Origin: Anthoceros angustus
Lineage: Eukaryota; Streptophyta; Anthocerotopsida; Anthocerotales; Anthocerotaceae
Length of the DNA: 64,000 bases
Reading direction: 5' to 3'
Assembly: GCA_010909165.1 (NCBI GenBank)
Contig: MU008157.1
Span: forward strand, 186,001 to 250,000
A model generated the notes under the pieces. That model was not told where the DNA came from. It made no database searches and worked only from the letters and a program-made list of their open reading frames with translations. This document shows, in pieces, positions 45,681 through 60,595 of this stretch; positions within the stretch are counted from its first letter, which is position 1; each line of letters opens with the position of its first letter. Position numbers and translations under genes: made by a program.

Positions 45681-47931
45681 ACACAACTGTTAGACAGTGG
45701 GTTGGGAAAGGAAAAACAGCTGGTGTCGGCTCCAGTGCGATTCACAGACACCCGCGATCTCACCCCCCCTCTGGAATTTCCCTCTCGGCATGCATTGAGC
45801 ACCCTTCACCACTAGTCACCCCGCGTGGAGCTTGGTCACTCGGCCTCGACCATCCAGGATCTCCCGGCCCTCTTGTGACGAGAGACTGACACCGAATCGG
45901 CCCGTCATCGATCGGATGTCTCCAACCAACCACGCGCACAAATTCGACACACGGAGCTCACAGAAATTGTTCATCAAGAGACACAAAGGGTCTCTTATAC
46001 ATCCAAATCATGCGAACACCATGACCACTCTTTTCTCTGTCTAAAAAAAATGGCTAACCTACCACGAGCGCACCTACCAATTCAGGCAACTACAGCTCCA
46101 TAGGCTTCCCTAACGCCTTATCCCCTAATCCGAGTGAAAGCCCCTGACCTATGATGCCACTCCCCTCTAAAATCAGCGCGCCCGCCTCCGCTATTGCTGC
46201 CTAGCCCTGCGGCCCATGGGTGTTCCCCTCACTCTCCTACCACGCCTCTGATCCGAAAAATTCTCCCTGAATATCTCCACCTCACTTGCGCTATCCGAGG
46301 TCCTTTCACGCCTTCCAGGAGGTGCCGCCCGTCTTCTGCCCCCGCGCACGTTGCCTCGCTCCTTATCACTGGACAGCCACACAGTGCGTTCCTCCTCCAC
46401 GCCCGCCTCCGCCATCTCCTCAAGCACAACTTGGAGGTATGCGCCTCCCCTGCTCAAGGAACCACTGTAGACGCCTGCGTGGGTTAGGATGCAGGTCGCC
46501 TCTCCGTCCCAACAACCACATACACACACACCATGCGTGCTGTGAACATGAGCACCCTCATCTAGACGCCGCTTCCCCCACGCTAGGGGTCCTTACCCTC
46601 TCCGTGGACAATCTGGCTCGCTCACCGGTTTGAGGGAGTTGCATCCTCCCAGTGCTCTGGCCGGGCTTCCTTCTTCCGCGACGGTGGCTGGCTCCACCAC
46701 CGGTGGTGTTTTCACCACTGCAGCGGGCATGCCTTCGGCCTGCCTCTCTTGACCCTGGCCCTAGCCTCATCTCTCTCCCGCTTATACCTCTCCGCTAGCT
46801 TCTTGAACTTCTCCAGCGGTGCCAGCGTCTCCACTTGTTCCTGGGCCCCTGTTGCTGAATGAAGGATCCCCCACCTTATATAGACAATTTTTATTCCTAA
46901 AAATCCCAAGGTCTAAGGACTCTCTGGCTTGTCATACACAGGTTCGAGGTCCAAGGACTAATTATTTGTAAAAGTAATATTGTCATGGGCCAAAGACCAC
47001 TTTTAGTATAAAAGGCCTTGCCTTGGACATTTCCTAAGCACCCCATCACACAAAACATAAGAAAAACAAAAAAAACATTCAAACCAACAGTCCAGGGAAG
47101 GGTTAGTGTACATGTGGTCTTCCACACAGATATATGCGACACAACGACTTTATTTTTTCTGTTATCCGTTCCTGCCATTCTAAACTACAGGTATCTCCTT
47201 CGTTGCCACTGACCTTTCAACTCATGTAAATCGTTTAAATGATTTCTCAGTTTGAATTTCATGTCTAAATTTGATGTTGCTTGCATGTCTTTGATCTGTG
47301 GGACTCTTCCGATTTGTTTCTTGTCAGTCTGTTAAGGATTCAGGTCCTAAGGTAGGAAATGGATAGTTGTATGTATATTTCATTACTTGAAGATTAGGCC
47401 TTGTTTAAAACTTCTCCTCTTGTTCGTGTTTGTAGGTCATTGCAACATCTGGAGGGTTGGCCTCCAATTTCTTTGGGGAAATATTCAAAAATGAGTCTGT
47501 ATGTTTAGCGATATGTGTCTGATTTTGCATGTAGCTCTTCAATATTTGTGAATAACCATGGTTTTTTTTTATTTTTGTTGGTTTTCCTGGGGTAATAATG
47601 GTCTCTTAATGTTTGTTGTTATTGGTTTTTTCCAAACCCCATCCTTGAGTGTGTCCATGTCCAGAGTGATAATGTCAAAGGTGTCAATTTGTCCCATATT
47701 CAACAAAAAGCGTAGGGGAGTGAAACAATTGTGTAGTTTTAAGATGTTTTTGCTGCCACCTTTGTTCCTATCGCTCTTGCCTTTGCCTCGATCATCTGAT
47801 CAACAACTTCTAAACCTCCCAGCATGTTTCACTTAGCATTCCTGGTTTTCAAGTAAGTGAAAGAGTCTTCTTGTTTTGCAGTAATGCTGCCAATATTTCT
47901 CTAACGTTACTTTGTTTTGCAGATGGCTCCA
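45681..47931. other. No gene recognised
   Basis: A minus frame around 46909-46712 contains a charged helical-looking stretch (EKFKKLAERYKRERDEARAR), but nothing assigns it to a family. The remainder shows no coding or RNA feature that I can support. Confidence 0.3.
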
Positions 47932-48601
47932 AATAGAAAACCTACTGGACCTGCTGGACTGGGAAAAAAAACAAGTACCTATCTCCGAAGTCATGTCAGA
48001 GCCCTTCACAAGACAATGTGTTAAGTCTGCAATTGCACATACTGCATGCAACCCACCCCCTCAAAGATGATGGTAGAATTGATGGCGTTCTTGTTCATAG
48101 TGAGGGAGCATATTTGGTGCCAATGAAGGCTTGTCTGAAGTTGCCAAGGCGCTTTTCTTCTAAGATGGCTGCTCGGTGCGCAGCCGAGTTTGCCCAGAAG
48201 AGAAGAAGCGTGGACACTCGACCTGTTCCCTTTTTGTAACTGAGAGGGGTGTTGTCTATGTTGATGAAAATGATTATTTGATTACTAACGATACCATGGT
48301 CCTCAATGCTGCCAAGGCATGTATGCAAACTGGAAGTGTCTGTGGGGCAGGCTTGGTGCAGCAGGTCAACCATGCGGCTACCTTGCATTCTCAGCTTGGT
48401 GAGTTTTCTATGCCTGTAGTTGTCCCTAACTCTGAAGTGATTCCTGATCAAGAATGCCTTGATATGTTTGAAAGATTGAGATGTGCGGAATCCAATCCTA
48501 AAGATGATTTTGCAATGGGCTTGGAAGAGATTGAGGACGAAGCTAATTTCAGAAAGCAGGGGTTTGAACAGTGTCTGCGCAATATTGGCGGATTCCGTTG
48601 A
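47932..48601 (+). pseudogene. Unassigned coding-like region, frameshifted
   Basis: ATGGCTCCAAATAGAAAACC at 47932 follows a splice-acceptor-like TTTGTTTTGCAG. Then two frames look like parts of one protein. From 48018 the first reads GRIDGVLVHSEGAYLVPMKA and MAARCAAEFAQKR. From about 48205 the second reads RGVVYVDENDYLITNDTMVL, QVNHAATLHSQLGEF and DFAMGLEEIEDEANFRKQGF, ending at 48601. The switch happens where the two frames overlap near 48200. Amino-acid composition looks protein-like, but I recognise no domain. It may be a decayed gene or a retroelement accessory protein. Confidence 0.4.
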
Positions 48602-50354
48602 AATGGGCTGCTGGGCAAAAGGCAATAGACTTTCCCATCATCATATCCAAAAAAAAGCGTGTCCCAGAAAACCATGTACGTTATTGCGGGTTTTGAACAA
48701 ATGTGGCATCCACTATTGGACACCACCGCAGTAGAACGTGGCAAAAAATATTATCGTCTTTGAATTCATTCCTCCAAAACTTCAGAAAATGTGCCGGGAC
48801 CGGAACTGGTAGATGTGTTTGAACTTGTGTCGGACACGCCATTCTTATCATGTGTTCTAATAAAAAAAATAACGTCCATCTGGATAGAGACACGGTTTTG
48901 GCTGATATGATGGTTTCTACTTCGATTGGCTCTGACTTGTCATTACATATCAATTTTTTTTCGCTGTTGGGAAATCCATTCATGCCATTTGCAAAAACAA
49001 GGCCACTGTACTCTAACATAATCGCAATTTCTATCTTGTATCGTCATTTTGTGTGCTCAGGATGTGAACTTGGTAATGTCGTTTGGGTCCACGGCGGAAC
49101 GCACAACCTATCCACTCATAGAGAAGTGCGCTGGTCAGCCGGCGCACACCTCCCCCACAGTCCACTACTAGTTGGAGTCCTTGGTCAATTGAAAAACTAG
49201 CTAATCTGTACCTCGTGAACCATTTTCATCAAGGGTTTCAAGATCTTTGCCTTCAGATGCGACAGCTTCTGCAATGCCATTATCTACAACGTTACTTCCT
49301 TCCATATGTTCCGAAGCTTCCTCCTGCATAGAGCGCAAAACGTACATGTTTTTCCGTATAATGGTTCTAGTCCTTGCATTTAGTTGCTTCTGTTTTGTTA
49401 GAGAAAACCTGTATGCCAAGATGAATGTATCTGAAAGAATCGACGTGTTTCCCCAACCTCATGCTCTGACATGTCGCAATCTCTGGTCAGGCGCGCATCG
49501 ACAGGCGAACGGCGAAACCTTGACCAAGAACCCCAATCTGGACATTTGCAGCAAGCAAACCAAACACAGATGTTTGGCAGGCCTCAATCCTCACCAGGGC
49601 CGTGACGGCAGCCCACGGCATGCCTCGCCCCGATCCGATCCGTTCCCTCCCGACACCTGCAGATGCCATCACAACAACCAGGCAGCAGTCCCGAACCCAG
49701 ATTGATCATGAAAAATTCCCTGGCGCGAGTTCGCAGCGAATTTCGATCAGAAATTGGGCGAATTCTTCTGCAGGATTTTTCTGCAGGAGGAGGCGCCCCA
49801 GCCTCAAGCACCAGGATTGGCGGGCGATTGCGCCCAGACTCCTCCGACAGCACCGGCACACGGGCGCACCATCGCTAGGGTGCGCGGAGGCAGCGCCATA
49901 AACGACGCCAGCAAAGCGGCAGCAACTTGTTGCCGTTTTGAACTCAACCGTTCGGGCAGCCCTATGCAGTGTAAATTCGGTTTTGGGCGCGGTTCGAACC
50001 AGTTCCCCGCGCGCTTCACACCAAAGACATTTGGACCACAGGAGTTTTGTACCACCACCAGTATATGCGCAAGTGAAGATTGAGCCAGCTTCGCCCATCC
50101 TGCAACCGGAATCTTCGGCTTTTGCGGATCAAACTTCTCTTCTGTGGGATCAGCTTGAGCACACGACTCAGTCTTTGGTGGACATAGTCTTTCGTCTTCG
50201 TCGTATAGCGCCTCAACCGGGGGAAGATAACTTGCTAGATTCTGACTCTTTTCACTTTTGGTAGTCTCGATCTTTATGACCACAACCTACAGGGAGGTTG
50301 TGGACCAGCTTATACAGCACTTCAACTCGCTTTCAATTAACGCCTCCGGCTGCC
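48602..50354. other. Mostly unassigned; one protein-like stretch near 49.9-50.3 kb
   Basis: The plus frame ending at 50264 contains VKIEPASPILQPESSAFADQ and LEHTTQSLVDIVFRLRRIAP, which look like real protein sequence, and a separate Gln-rich frame lies near 49510-49680 (HLQQANQTQMFGRPQSSPGP). These could be exons of one decayed gene, but I cannot name it. The rest shows no supported feature. Confidence 0.3.
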
Positions 50355-51650
50355 ATGGCTAGTACTTCCTCCACCGGCTCGATTCCCGTCTTCACCGACC
50401 ACATTAGAGAGAAAGACCGATTCAACGGCCAACACTACCCTGTGTGGCGCGTTCAGATGAAGTCGATCCTTATTGGTCGAGGCGTTTGGAAGCTTATCGA
50501 CGGCACTCTCCCAAAGCCCAATCACGCAGCCCATTCGCTATGAGACATTGAGAAATGGGAGTACTTGAACGGGATAGCTGTGGCACTCCTGATCAGCAGC
50601 CTGGATTCGAGTCTTGTGCCTAATGTTGAATTTTTCTCAGATGCATCCTCCATCTGGGACCAGTTGTCTAAAACATACAATGTTAACAATGTTCTAACCT
50701 TATGATGATGTAATGCGAAATTCAACTCCTTAAGGATGAAGGAGGCACGCGATTTACGCACACCTCGAAGTTCGGGACAGTGCGAGGCAGCTCGCCTCCT
50801 TGGCTCAACCATGTCGGAGACCGATCTTGCATTGCAGTACCAAGTAATGAGCTTACCACCATCTTACCAAAATTTCGTGACCAGCCTGATGTTGGTATCA
50901 ACTCATGGTAAGTCAGGTCCACCCTCCACCCTTACAGTGGAGGACATTATCGGCGCTCTGTATCAGCAGGAGCAGAGCCACCTTAGCTCTGCAGGAGCGT
51001 TCAAGCCCGAGGCAGACAGGGCGTTTTCCACCCGCTTCAAGCCCGGGAGGAATTTGAAGGGCAAGGCGAACTTCACCCCTAAAGGTGACTCAACCTCTGC
51101 CCCTCCTCGCCGAGTGGAACTCGCAATGGTCTGCCATTGGGCACGAGTGCCGCAAGAAAGAGGCCGGAGAGTTTATAAGGCGACTGAGATAGGCACCAGT
51201 GTGCGATTAAAGGAACGCTAACCTGTGGAGACAAAACCGTAAAGATACTTACGGTCTGCCTCAACACCCAGTTGCATCAAGATGCGGGGTGGTATATGGA
51301 CAGTGGAGCCACCGCCCACATATGCAAAGATCGTACTCTATTCACCAAGCTGGATACTCGTCCTCTCAGGGAAAGGGTGTTACTCGGTGACGAACACAGT
51401 AGATCCAGCCTGCCAATCATGGGACAAGGCACTTGTGAACTTCCCCTCGAGGACGGTTCGGTGCTTACCTTGGAGCCTGTGCTCCTAGTCCCATGGGACA
51501 AGCAGAACTGTCTCCATGACTCATTTCACAAGGCGATCTTAAGATGCTTGCTTCAAGGGGATTATGCTACTTTTTCGGGACCACAAATCCTGACTTGTGC
51601 CTCTTCAGTGCCGTGCCTCAAGACGGCCTGTACAGGCTCTCATTAGCCTT
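50355..51650 (+). pseudogene. Ty1/copia Gag and protease remnant, internally deleted element
   Basis: The Gag starts MASTSSTGSIPVFTDHIREK and continues FNGQHYPVWRVQMKSILIGR, the usual copia opening. It proceeds with stops through WEYLNGIAVALLISSLDSSL, SDASSIWDQLSKTY, and in another frame LALQYQVMSLPPSYQNFVTS. Around 51275-51350 the aspartic protease site appears as WYMDSGATAHICKD (D-S-G-A). After 51650 there is no integrase or reverse transcriptase; instead a terminal-repeat-like sequence begins. This is a deletion derivative with several stops and shifts. Confidence 0.8.
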
Positions 51651-51730
51651 CAGAGGGAGCGCATCAAAGAGGAGCGTCACGCTCCATGGGAGATAGCCTC
51701 CACTATTGTTCAGGTTACGTCCAGCTTAAG

Positions 51731-51960
51731 AGGGAGTGTTACGGAATTGATAATCTGCCCGTAACCCTGCCGACCAGCTAGTTACCGTAGACCATAATTA
51801 ATAGTGTTTAATAATTACGAACGGGTGTGCCTCTTCGGAAGAGACACCCAATGACACTATTTAAGACACACTTTGTATACACCTTCTAGATAGATTAACA
51901 CGAAACATCTTTATGAGCATGGCAACTTGATCATGCTAAACTAGATGCAGTCCTACTGCT
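51731..51960 (+). repeat. Probable copia LTR (3')
   Basis: The sequence begins TGTTACGGAATTG directly after the purine-rich AAGAGGGAG, as a 3' LTR follows a polypurine tract. A matching 5' copy was not found in the window, so the element is incomplete or the LTR is diverged. Confidence 0.5.
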
Positions 51961-52009
51961 AGGATTTTCACAATTTTTCTTACCTTAGCTCGTGTTCGAT
52001 ACTGATATG

Positions 52010-53270
52010 GTTGCTGGGACAGTCCCGATTGTGGGATTGTCATGTCCCATGGTTGGGACTATCGTGGCAATCCCGGCAGTCTCCTGACATGTCTCCCTTT
52101 GTGGCGCCAAGGCGTGATTTACAAACTCCCAGCTAGCGCAAATTGGGCTGGCCAAGGAAGCTTCACCAAAAATCCACGATTCCTGGTTGTTGTGCAAGGA
52201 ATCTCCTCTAGGAACAGATGCTCTCCCAGCTAATTTTTCTCTTTGCAAGGAGGACCCTTTGTGGCGGACCCATGCTTGGCACTGTCGAAACTTTTGCCCC
52301 ATTGACTATGATCCGAATCGAATGTGACAAAATATGAGGAGGAGCGGAGTTTTCTACCGGTGCTGTCTTAGCCATGGGACCGGCCCATAGCCGGATCGCA
52401 AGGGCCATCCCGACCATGGGACATGGCGATCCCCCAGGAATGCGGGCTGCCCACATGGGACATGGTAGTCCATTAGCCGGGACTGCCGGGAATGTCCCAC
52501 CCATGGGACATGGTAGTCCCTCAGCCCTTACAGCCGGGATTGGTGAAGTTGTCCCGGGACATGTACATACTCGGGACACCGGCAGTCTCAAAATTCAGCT
52601 TTTCACGACAGGACTACAAGGCGAGGATCCGAGGGTTTCAGTCTTCGAAATCGTGCTTGGAGCGCGCTGCTGTTAGGGACTAAAGCACTTTGTGACTTTT
52701 GCGCAATCCGTGAATCAAACCGTATAGATTTGCATGTTTTGCTCATTGTGTGTCTCCCTGTGTGGCACCAAGGCGTGATTACAAACTCCCGGCTAGTGCA
52801 AACTGGGCTGGCCAAGGAAGCTTCACCAAAATTCCACGATTCCTTGCCATTGCGCAAGGAATCTTCTTTAGGAGCAGATTCTCTGCCAGCTAATTTCACT
52901 CTTTGCAAGGAGGACCCTTTGTGGCGGACCCATGCTTGGCACTGCCGAAACTTTTGCCCCATTCAGGCTACAGCAATCCCAAATACTGGACTAACAGCAT
53001 ATGGACAAATGTGAGGAGGGGAGTTTCGGTCTTGTCTGACCATGGGACATGGCGCCCACCCCTTGTTGATTTGTCCCGGCTAAAACATGGCAATCCCACA
53101 GTGGGATCTGCGGAGTCAGCCATGGGACATGGCAGTCCCAGCCATGGGACGTGGTAGTCCCAGCCATGGGACGTGGTAGTCCCTCAACCCTTAAAGTCGG
53201 GACAGGTGGAGTTGTCCCGAGACAGGTACATACTCGAGACACCGGCAGTCCCAATCCTCAGGGTTTCATG
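52010..53270. repeat. Two-copy repeat block with palindromic CCATGGGACATGG arrays
   Basis: A segment running from GTCTCCCT.TGTGGC.CCAAGG to CGAAACTTTTGCCCCATT occurs at about 52089-52305 and 52749-52963, about 660 bp apart and roughly 90% alike. Each copy is followed by an array of (GT)CCCATGGGACATGGTAGTCC-type units, then by GTTGTCCCG.GACA.GTACATA. The whole unit is thus tandemly duplicated. Open frames in this stretch follow the repeats and lack domains. Confidence 0.85.
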
Positions 53271-55035
53271 ACTGGCTTGCTGTCTGGGCCGTGCTCCTCC
53301 TCCTCTCCCTGCAATCAGCAGGTGAGTTAGCCCCCGGCGGAGCGTGCATTCTCCCTCACCGTCCTTAAGGAGGTTGTGGTGCCCCCAAACGTGGTGGGTG
53401 GTGCAAGTGCTGAAGGACTCCGAACCCGGCTCCTTGCGAGCAAAGTGGTGGAGTTGAATATGCCGAAGCAGTAGCCGAGACGAAGATGGTGGAGTCAAGA
53501 AATGATCAGCCGTGACCTTGCTTTGCGTGGACGTGGCCACGTAGGTACCATGAAAGCTACCCATCCCTTAGAGTGTGGCACGTCAAACTGAACGGAACTC
53601 TAAGGGAAGGGAGGAAAGAATCAAGTGGAGGACGACGAGCGTTGAGAGGAGTGAGTGTGGAGGGGCTAGCGGCTGCTAGCCGAAGGACGCCGACGAGTCG
53701 TCAAACGTCTGGTAACGGTGGACCTTAGCCGGTGGAGTCTGCTGTGGAATACAGTAGAGCATGAGAAGAAGGCGAACGTGTAGAGGAAGCTTGAGGCAGA
53801 GCGTAGGTCCGGTCAGGGGTTGTAACCTTAGGCAGTTGGTATTGCGGAAGGTGACACGTCGAGTGGTCCGGTTTGTTGATCGGGTTGGACTGTCTCCTAG
53901 GTACTTCTTGTGGCATAAAGGGAGTTTGGCCGCCCGCGCTCACTTGTAGGTCCTTTCCGACAAAAACCGGCTGGTGAAAGGTCAAGGCGCTTGTATGAAT
54001 GCCCAAGGGGGCACGGGGAGTTTCGCTTTAGCAGGTGTTGACTCAGGGGAATCACACGGCATCCGATGACGCGAGTGGAGCGTGTGCACATGCCGTTATG
54101 ACATTTCCAGGAAGCGGCTCGGGAAGGACGTTGGCTGATAGACATCGTTCGTCACGTCGAGAGCTTCCTTGGACGCGAGTTCGAAAGGGCGGGGTTTGAT
54201 CCTACTGCCTTGGAGTCCGGGGTAGGTCCGATAGCAATGGGTTTGATTTATCGAGGTTTTACCTTAAGTAATTAAAAGTAATAAGCTGGGACTGGAGGCA
54301 CGAGCTATTCCCTTTGGATCGAACCAACTACTACATGATAACGGGTTATAGTGTGCGCCCAGCTAGCCCGCTAGCGAAAGTTGTCGCCACTTAAGCGCCG
54401 CTGCCGGAGAAAGGTATTGTTGCCTCATCTTTGTTAGCAGGTCAAGTGGTATATGGTAGAATAGAGTGTGAATAGTTATTTAAATAAAAACAATGCTTGA
54501 GATAATCATAAATAGTTAAAGAATAGTTATAACATCCATGTAGAACCCATTTACTCTTTGGATATGCTTCATGCTTAGCTGTCCTTACACTAGATAGGAA
54601 AGGGCACTTAATCTCTACTTTTTGAAAGCCTTGGGCTGTCGCTAGGTTCGCAAAGATCAATCACTAGGAGGTGAACAACGCAATTCAATTCCCAAGCCAA
54701 ACAGATCATCGGCTCTGAGGTTTACACTGCGTGCCCTAATCATCTTTATGATGTTCGGTTCTGGAGTTTCCTGGGGCTCCGTTGTTTGCAACGTTAGGCT
54801 CGTTTTTGACCACCCGGAACAAACCGGACACAGGCCGTGACCGGGCAAATATGTATGAATCGACCCTGGAATCTTCACCTCACACACAATGAAGTAATAA
54901 CTGCCGGAAGAATCGAAAACTAACTGCCCTCAATTGGCAGTAGATAGTGGTCGGTTGTGCGCCCGTTGACAGGAATTTGGGTGTGCTCAGACTCCTAATC
55001 AGATGTCCTTCCTTCTTTCCGCTTCGTTTGCCTGT
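53271..55035. other. No gene recognised
   Basis: No family motif was seen on either strand. Around 54440-54660 the sequence is AT-rich and may contain the 3' flank of the mannosidase gene. Confidence 0.35.
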
Positions 55036-57745
<2,710 letters not shown>

Positions 57746-57932
57746 CTGGAAATCCGATTGCCCCACCTCCGCATTTTCCTTACCTGCCTGAGCCAACTGC
57801 AACACGACGCCCCAGGAACAAACCACACGAGGTCAATTCCGCACCATCACCCAACTCCTCCAAATCTGACGTGCCTTCTCGGCGAGTTCTGCTTCTCCGC
57901 TTCCAGCTCAGGCAAATCTGTAAATGTCGTAC

Positions 57933-59046
57933 CTGAATCATAACGGTGCTTGTAGAGTTTGGATTCGTAGCTTCAAATAGTGAGGAGTCTAAATTCAATC
58001 GTGTTCCAGCTACAGAAATTCGTGTCATGTTCAGATAATAATAAGAACGTTGCGGATCCGAATGCTTGAAGGGTCTGAGAATAGGAGTGTAATGCAGGTG
58101 GTGATGTGTTTTTTTACGACCTTTTGCAATATCTTCAAATGATAAATAGCTAGTGATATTCTTTTGAGTCACTCTATCTGGAAAGCAATACCTGGTGACA
58201 GAAGAACTTCAAGTTGGATTTCAATTATTCAATCTAGTTCTTTAAGCTTAGATAATATTATTATCATATAAATAAGTACCTGAATTTCACATAATTTCTT
58301 TTCTTCATGTGAGCCGCAAGTTGCATTCCCAGAGAATCATTATATCTACTTAACCTTAAAATACCTGATTTAGTACTATCATGAACACATCTAAATTGAA
58401 TGCCCGATAGTCTTCGATCTTTATCTGATAAGTTCTCCATTGTGATTGTCTCTGGAGCCCAATGTCCACTGACATAAGTCTCATCTCCATATAGAGCATG
58501 AAAGGGTTTTGTACTTTGTCTATAGGAGCTCGACTCCCAATGTCCACTGACATAAGTCTCATCTCCATATAGAGCATGAAAGGGTTTTGTACTTTGTCTA
58601 TAGGAGCTCGACTGCAAAGGATTAAAAGCACCTGAATATGTACTACAATCTTGACCTTCACGTGGTTCACATCTAATCCACAAATCACTACTACCAGTAT
58701 CTAAGGTAACTAGAGTATCTTGTGGTGGTGTTTCAACTTGGAGTTTGATAAAGTATTCGTCATTCCAATGCCTACCTGGTGATACCATCAGACTTCTTTT
58801 GCCCATTCTTGGAAAATATCGTTTAGCGACTTTCGATGTATCATTCAATATATTTGCATGAAAAATAGGAAAAGCATATTGAGGAATCCCTCCCAAAATA
58901 TCTTGTAATGATGGCAAGACCTGTTTATCGAGGACCATGGTGTGATCACACCTGACAAAACCATTAAAAGATACGAGAATGATACAAAATTGATATAATA
59001 ATAGCAATATTAATTTAACATTGCACTTGAACTTAAGAAACTCCAT
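57933..59046 (-). CDS. Pepsin-like aspartic protease (nepenthesin type), 5' part only
   Basis: Two exons, 59046-58280 and 58191-57933, give 342 codons ending in phase 0 at a GTACGA donor. A hydrophobic N-terminus (KLILLLLYQFCIILVSFNGF) acts as signal peptide or anchor. The first active site is LVTLDTGSSDLWIRCEP, as in plant nepenthesin/CDR1-type proteases, and NPLQSSSYRQSTKPFHALYG follows. The later SYLSFEDIAKG, YTPIL and YYYLNMTRISVAGTRLNLDS match the block before the second catalytic Asp, but the expected DSGTT is absent and no further protease exon is seen before the mannosidase. A 78-bp in-frame tandem duplication repeats 26 residues after the active site. The usual FGCG and GLGR motifs are altered to FRCV and RLSR. 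AT-rich composition contrasts with the mannosidase. It is probably a truncated or chimeric gene. Confidence 0.75.
58461..58616 (-). repeat. 78-bp in-frame tandem duplication in the protease exon
   Basis: Units at 58461-58538 and 58539-58616 appear identical and each encodes 26 residues containing SSSYRQSTKPFHALYGDETY. Both reading frame and sequence are preserved, which indicates a recent event. Confidence 0.9.
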
Positions 59047-59595
59047 CGTATAAAATCTTAAAGTGGCTGTTGATGAAAGTTATCACATTCTTTATCTAGT
59101 TTATTTCAAAAGGTGGTCTCATGCTTCACTAATTCCCAATAAAACATGCCTTGGAGTCCTCCATAGAAAAACACTGTGATAAAAGCACAACAAGCTCTCT
59201 TTTAAGACTCACAACTCCTGCACAATAAGTTGTTAATCAGTCTCATATCTCGCGCTTAACGAGCTAATCAGTCTCACACCTCGTGTATAACAAGTTGTCA
59301 AACCTCATGCCTTTTTGGGAAAATTCGTTACTCTATTAAGGGAGGAAAGATAAGGTAAACATAAAGTTGTAAGAGATATTTATACTAGTGTATTTGTATT
59401 TTCGGTAGAAACGAGCTTTACTTAGTAAAAATGACCTTTCCTTAGTAGTGTTGCGTCATGGTCAGACATCATGTAATCCAATTTGGGAAGGGGGCTTTAT
59501 TTCTTTTTCCATTTGACTTGCTCTAGCCTTTTTTTTTTGTTTTTTTTTGGTAGGAATGAGCTTTACTAAGTACAAACTACCTTTTCTAAGTAAGG
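59047..59595. other. 5' flank of the protease gene; older repeat unit
   Basis: TGGTCAGACATCATGTAATC at about 59459, followed by AATTTGGGAAGGGGGCTTTA, is an older, diverged copy of the units in the 503-bp duplication. No gene is present. Confidence 0.5.
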
Positions 59596-60595
59596 CTCCA
59601 TTATGGTTAGACATCATATAATTCAATTTGAGAAGGGGGCTTTATTTCTTTTTTCTGGTGACTTCCACCAGCTTTCTTTTCAGTTTTTGATGGCAATGGG
59701 CTTTACTAAGTACAAATGACTTTTCTCTAGTTAAGGCTTTGTCATGGCCATGCGCCATGTATTCTAATTTGAGAAGGGGGCTTTTTTCTTTTTCTTGGTG
59801 ATTCCTTCAATTTTCGACATATCCAGAGAACACAGGTACACAAGTTTGGGACAGTCATTTTCATCACATGTCGATTTATTTTTCCTTGCTCAAGGCTGAT
59901 AATGCAAAAAAAAAGCAGGCCATTGAGAGCTTAAATGTTGATCATGGATCGTGCCTTTCGGTGTTCCTTGTCCATTTTGAAATCTCTTTCAAACATCATG
60001 TACGATGCTCTTAGCATCTGAATACAATCATACATCTAGAAGACCTAGAAACATACATTGACCGTTCTCTATTGGCGACACATTTAATCTTCGATACTCT
60101 CCATTATGGTTAGACATCATATAATTCAATTTGAGAAGGGGGCTTTATTTCTTTTTTCTGGTGACTTCCACCAGCTTTCTTTTCAGTTTTTGATGGCAAT
60201 GGGCTTTACTAAGTACAAATGACTTTTCTCTAGTTAAGGCTTTGTCATGGCCATGCGCCATGTATTCTAATTTGAGAAGGGGGCTTTTTTCTTTTTCTTG
60301 GTGATTCCTTCAATTTTCGACATATCCAGAGAACACAGGTACACAAGTTTGGGACAGTCATTTTCATCACATGTCGATTTATTTTTCCTTGCTCAAGGCT
60401 GATAATGCAAAAAAAAAGCAGGCCATTGAGAGCTTAAATGTTGATCATGGATCGTGCCTTTCGGTGTTCCTTGTCCATTTTGAAATCTCTTTCAAACATC
60501 ATGTACGATGCTCTTAGCATCTGAATACAATCATACATCTAGAAGACCTAGAAACATACATTGACCGTTCTCTATTGGCGACACATTTAATCTTT
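59596..60595. repeat. 503-bp tandem duplication, nearly perfect
   Basis: Copies start CTCCATTATGGTTAGACATC at 59596 and 60099. I saw no internal difference until the last few bases (TCTTCGATACTC against TCTTTCAGTACTC). Each copy itself holds two diverged units with AATTTGAGAAGGGGGCTTT. There is no coding content. Confidence 0.9.
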
